A stretch of DNA of 8,028 nt from Xanthobacteraceae bacterium (lineage in GTDB: Bacteria > Pseudomonadota > Alphaproteobacteria > Rhizobiales > Xanthobacteraceae). Below, piece by piece: positions 6,354 through 8,028 of this stretch; positions within the stretch are counted from its first letter, which is position 1, and the number at the start of each line of letters is the position of its first letter. The position numbers were made by a program, and so were the translations under genes. The DNA is taken from the NCBI GenBank assembly GCA_030043285.1, contig JASHXZ010000828.1, forward strand, positions 1-8,028. The letters are read 5' to 3'. Under the pieces are notes generated by a model. The model saw only the letters and a program-made list of their open reading frames with translations. It was not told the origin of the DNA and ran no database searches.

Positions 6354-7190
6354 TCAGGTGTACCCGCAGGCGGCCCCAGCGGCCATCAAACGATGATAGG
6401 CCTCGGCCTCGGCGGCGCACGCGCCATCGATATCGACAATCTCGGTCACGCAATCGCGCACAAGCTGGAAGTGTTTCTGATCTTCAGCCACATGATTGGT
6501 GGCTGTGATGAACGAGGAGAAGGGCACGGCGAGGCCATCTCCGATCTCCATCATGGCGGCGGTCAGTTGCACGTTACGCTCAAAGCCGGACATCGCAAGC
6601 CGCGCCTCGATGTAGGACTGTTCGATGTTGCGATCGGGCTCCGACCAGCCTTTGCCGGACAGGGTTGTGTAGGCGATAACGCGCAGCCCGTCGATGCAAA
6701 CGCGCCGCGCTTGGTGGTGCGTGTGCCAGGGCAACGTGTGCGCGAGATTGCGACGCGCCCCGGCGCGACGAACTTCGTCGTGATGTGGTGGCTCAGGCGG
6801 CCAGTCCCAACCCGGCGGCGGCGTATCGGCAAAGTGCGCGAAATAGGCCACAGGATCGGCAATGCGGCGCCCGCTCCTACGTTCAAAAAGATTAGCCATG
6901 CGGTCGGCGCGGAAGGTCCGCCACTCGTTCCTAAGCTGACACTGCCCGCCAACGTAGATCACGTCACCCTTATGCCAGCAGCGCCGACATTGCAGGCTGC
7001 GCGCGGTGATCTCACCGTTAGCATCGCAATAGCTGAAGCTGAGCAGACGGCCGGCAACGTCGTTCGGCTTATTTTGATCCGGCCGAATGCGGGTCATCTC
7101 GTGGCTGTCCTCGCCGACAGCCCGGTGCTCGGCACCATGAAGAAGTTTCTTCCACGGCTCTTCGCCGTCATCCCGCTGAAACCACCCCAT
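6354..7190 (-). CDS. Hypothetical protein with a WYL-like domain and a TerB-like C-terminal half (278 aa)
   Basis: No named gene is recognised. Residues 48-103 resemble a WYL-type SH3-like beta domain: LLSFSYCDANGEITAR (49-64), then VIYVGGQCQLRNEWRTFRADRM (77-98), matching the usual 'YL.a.C..R...RtFR.dRi' pattern, although the W-Y-L triad itself is not kept. No helix-turn-helix precedes it. A Trp/Pro/His-rich linker follows (123-137). The last 115 residues hold two helical segments with an Asp/Lys-Gly turn and a downstream acidic residue (IAYTTLSGKGWSEPD, 172-186; EIVDIDGACAAEAE, 250-263), like TerB-type repeats. Both assignments are by pattern and tentative. WYL domains commonly bind ligands in regulators; TerB domains occur in Ter stress systems. 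The ATG at 7190 follows GAGGGCGGGG. Codon use (CTT, CAT, AAT, TGT) is less GC-biased than in argB or the transpeptidase gene, hinting at acquisition. It stands alone, with no Ter genes in view. Confidence 0.72.
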   Translation of the reverse strand: MGWFQRDDGEEPWKKLLHGAEHRAVGEDSHEMTRIRPDQNKPNDVAGRLLSFSYCDANGEITARSLQCRRCWHKGDVIYVGGQCQLRNEWRTFRADRMANLFERRSGRRIADPVAYFAHFADTPPPGWDWPPEPPHHDEVRRAGARRNLAHTLPWHTHHQARRVCIDGLRVIAYTTLSGKGWSEPDRNIEQSYIEARLAMSGFERNVQLTAAMMEIGDGLAVPFSSFITATNHVAEDQKHFQLVRDCVTEIVDIDGACAAEAEAYHRLMAAGAACGYT

Positions 7191-7485
7191 TGGCCCCGCC
7201 CTCCACAGTCCGCGCGCACAACCCGGGATTGGTGAACCTAGCCTATGTTCCCTCTACGCACCACCACCGCCTCGCCTGCGAAAGCCTCAACCAGGCGGCG
7301 GATGACTCGCCGGCTCTCGAGCCTATCGTCCCCACGACGCCGGGCGCGGGCGAGCCTGCATTAGTGCAAGGCCGGAAGGTCGCGCTCCTGGTGATGCGGC
7401 AGTCGGAGGAGTCTTCGTGATGGCCGGCTTGTGCTGGTCATCATTTTTGGTCTTTGAGGCTTAGAAGCGTGAATATCGGCTTCGC
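7191..7485. other. Non-coding or decayed stretch upstream of the WYL-like gene
   Basis: No gene could be supported here. A plus-strand frame ending at 7420 (tail ALLVMRQSEESS) has a fairly coding-like third-position bias, but it has no ATG or ribosome site and no recognised domain. A minus-strand frame starting with tandem ATGs near 7434 gives only about 28 residues before a TAA. These could be remnants of a broken gene or chance frames. The promoter of the WYL-like gene should lie in this stretch, but none is identifiable. Confidence 0.4.
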
Positions 7486-7621
7486 GCCGTCGATCGCAAT
7501 GGCTGCAAAAAGTTTCGAAAGGATTTTGCTGTCAAGGGCGCGAAGCGCCGCCTTCGGCGGTCAACAGACCCTTGATAGCAAAATCCTTTCGAAACACACG
7601 GCGGCCATTGCGATCGACGGC
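7486..7621. repeat. 136-bp long imperfect palindrome (possible MITE-like or palindromic repeat element)
   Basis: Two 53-base arms (7486-7538 and 7569-7621) are inverted copies that match at 46 of 53 positions; six of the seven mismatches fall within one short block (7504-7510) and one lies near the inner end. Each arm contains the small palindromes CGATCG and TTTCGAAA. The 30-base centre is itself structured: GGCGC-GAA-GCGCC (7537-7549) and CCGCC-TTC-GGCGG (7548-7560). In addition GCTTCGCGCC at 7479-7488 is complementary to 7537-7546, allowing an alternative fold. It begins 37 nt beyond the metallophosphoesterase stop, reading on the minus strand. There is no transposase, no T-run typical of a terminator, and no obvious target duplication. 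The inverted structure is seen directly; calling it mobile or repeated is inference. Confidence 0.82.
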
Positions 7622-7657
7622 TTTCTCTGACCGACGAGAAAACTTTTCCAGCCGCAA

Positions 7658-8028
7658 TCACGCCCCGAGCCGCACCTGCAGGATCTCGGGTGGCACACCG
7701 AGGCGCGCCGGAATGATGCTGGTGCCGAGCCCGCCCGACACGATCAAGTGCCTCTCGCTCTCGACGACATGACCATAGGCGTAGCGCGCGCCGAATTTCG
7801 ACGGCACGAAGAGCGGCCAAACCAGCGGCAGCCGGATCTGGCCGCCGTGGGTGTGGCCCGCCAAGGTCAGCACGACGCGCGACGGCACCCGCGTAAAAAT
7901 ATCGGGCTCGTGCACCAGCAGCACGACCGGATCGTCGGTGCGGATTTGCGCCAGCGTGCCAGGCAGATCGTCCTCGCCGCGATAGCGGTGGTGGCCGAGC
8001 GGATGGGCGAGCTGATCGCCGATGCCGG
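7658..8028 (-). CDS. Calcineurin-like metallophosphoesterase (YkuE-type), N-terminus beyond window
   Basis: The gene enters from the right edge, and 122 C-terminal residues are visible. They contain the last two metal-binding blocks of the calcineurin-like phosphoesterase fold: VLLVHEPDIF (visible residues 35-44, ligand His39) and LAGHTHGGQIRLP (55-67, His58 and His60). GLGTSIIPARLGVPPEI near the end is typical of the YkuE-like subgroup, often membrane-associated enzymes with possible lipid-headgroup substrates; the actual substrate is unknown. The earlier ligand blocks (DxH, GD, GNH/D) would be upstream, outside the window. The TGA at 7658-7660 gives a normal family ending (LQVRLGA). The 136-bp palindrome lies just downstream. 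Confident for the family, not for substrate. Confidence 0.93.
   Translation of the reverse strand, partial: GIGDQLAHPLGHHRYRGEDDLPGTLAQIRTDDPVVLLVHEPDIFTRVPSRVVLTLAGHTHGGQIRLPLVWPLFVPSKFGARYAYGHVVESERHLIVSGGLGTSIIPARLGVPPEILQVRLGA

Noticed and set aside
6222..7235. Plus-strand open frame of 337 codons opposite the WYL-like gene.
   Set aside because: It starts inside the transpeptidase terminator region, lacks a ribosome site and has no recognisable motif; the minus strand has an ATG with a purine-rich leader and the RTFRADRM motif.
7486..7621. The long palindrome considered as a simple rho-independent terminator or a tRNA-like gene.
   Set aside because: The arms are far longer than an intrinsic terminator, no T-run follows on either strand, and there is no anticodon or T-arm arrangement, although TTCGAAA occurs in both arms.
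1..8028. CRISPR arrays, rRNA, tRNA and insertion-sequence transposases.
   Set aside because: No regularly spaced direct repeats, no rRNA or tRNA signatures and no transposase-like protein were seen on either strand.

Overview
The window is GC-rich DNA with strongly GC-biased third codon positions in most genes. The protein sequences and the proximity of argB and engB (yihA) point to an alphaproteobacterium of the order Hyphomicrobiales (Rhizobiales), probably the Bradyrhizobium/Rhodopseudomonas/Xanthobacteraceae side. This is inferred from family resemblance and gene neighbourhood, not from a search. Nothing here suggests a phage or plasmid, and no rRNA, tRNA or CRISPR array was seen.

Layout. 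1-2664, minus strand: an apparent three-gene operon, argB (acetylglutamate kinase), then a 10-helix EamA/DMT-type transporter, then a Tat-exported amidohydrolase-superfamily enzyme cut by the left edge. 2906-3595, plus strand: a six-helix protein made of three copies of a two-helix hairpin, resembling DUF308/HdeD, with a strong hairpin terminator. 3681-4355, minus: engB, the ribosome-assembly GTPase. 4533-4901, plus: an SPW-repeat membrane protein. 4957-5169, minus: a 70-residue hypothetical protein. 5546-6217, plus: an L,D-transpeptidase lipoprotein with a textbook terminator. 6354-7190, minus: an unusual protein that looks like a WYL-type beta domain without an HTH, followed by a TerB-like C-terminal half, with codon use less GC-biased than its neighbours. 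7191-7657: a gene-poor stretch holding a 136-bp long imperfect palindrome. 7658-8028, minus: the C-terminal part of a YkuE-like metallophosphoesterase.

How the parts relate. argB (arginine synthesis) and engB (50S assembly) are housekeeping genes. In many Hyphomicrobiales they sit next to each other and to yidC; here a plus-strand membrane-protein gene lies between them and another lies where yidC would be expected. Both of those proteins are built from duplicated helical hairpins. The L,D-transpeptidase, the DMT transporter, the Tat-exported hydrolase and the two hairpin proteins give the region a cell-envelope flavour.

The points most worth a second look are the 136-bp palindrome, the WYL-like/TerB-like orphan protein, the exact three-fold repeat in the DUF308-like protein, and a recurring arrangement in which the Shine-Dalgarno sequence is preceded by its own complement (three genes). 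No clear multi-gene defence or novel enzymatic system was identified.
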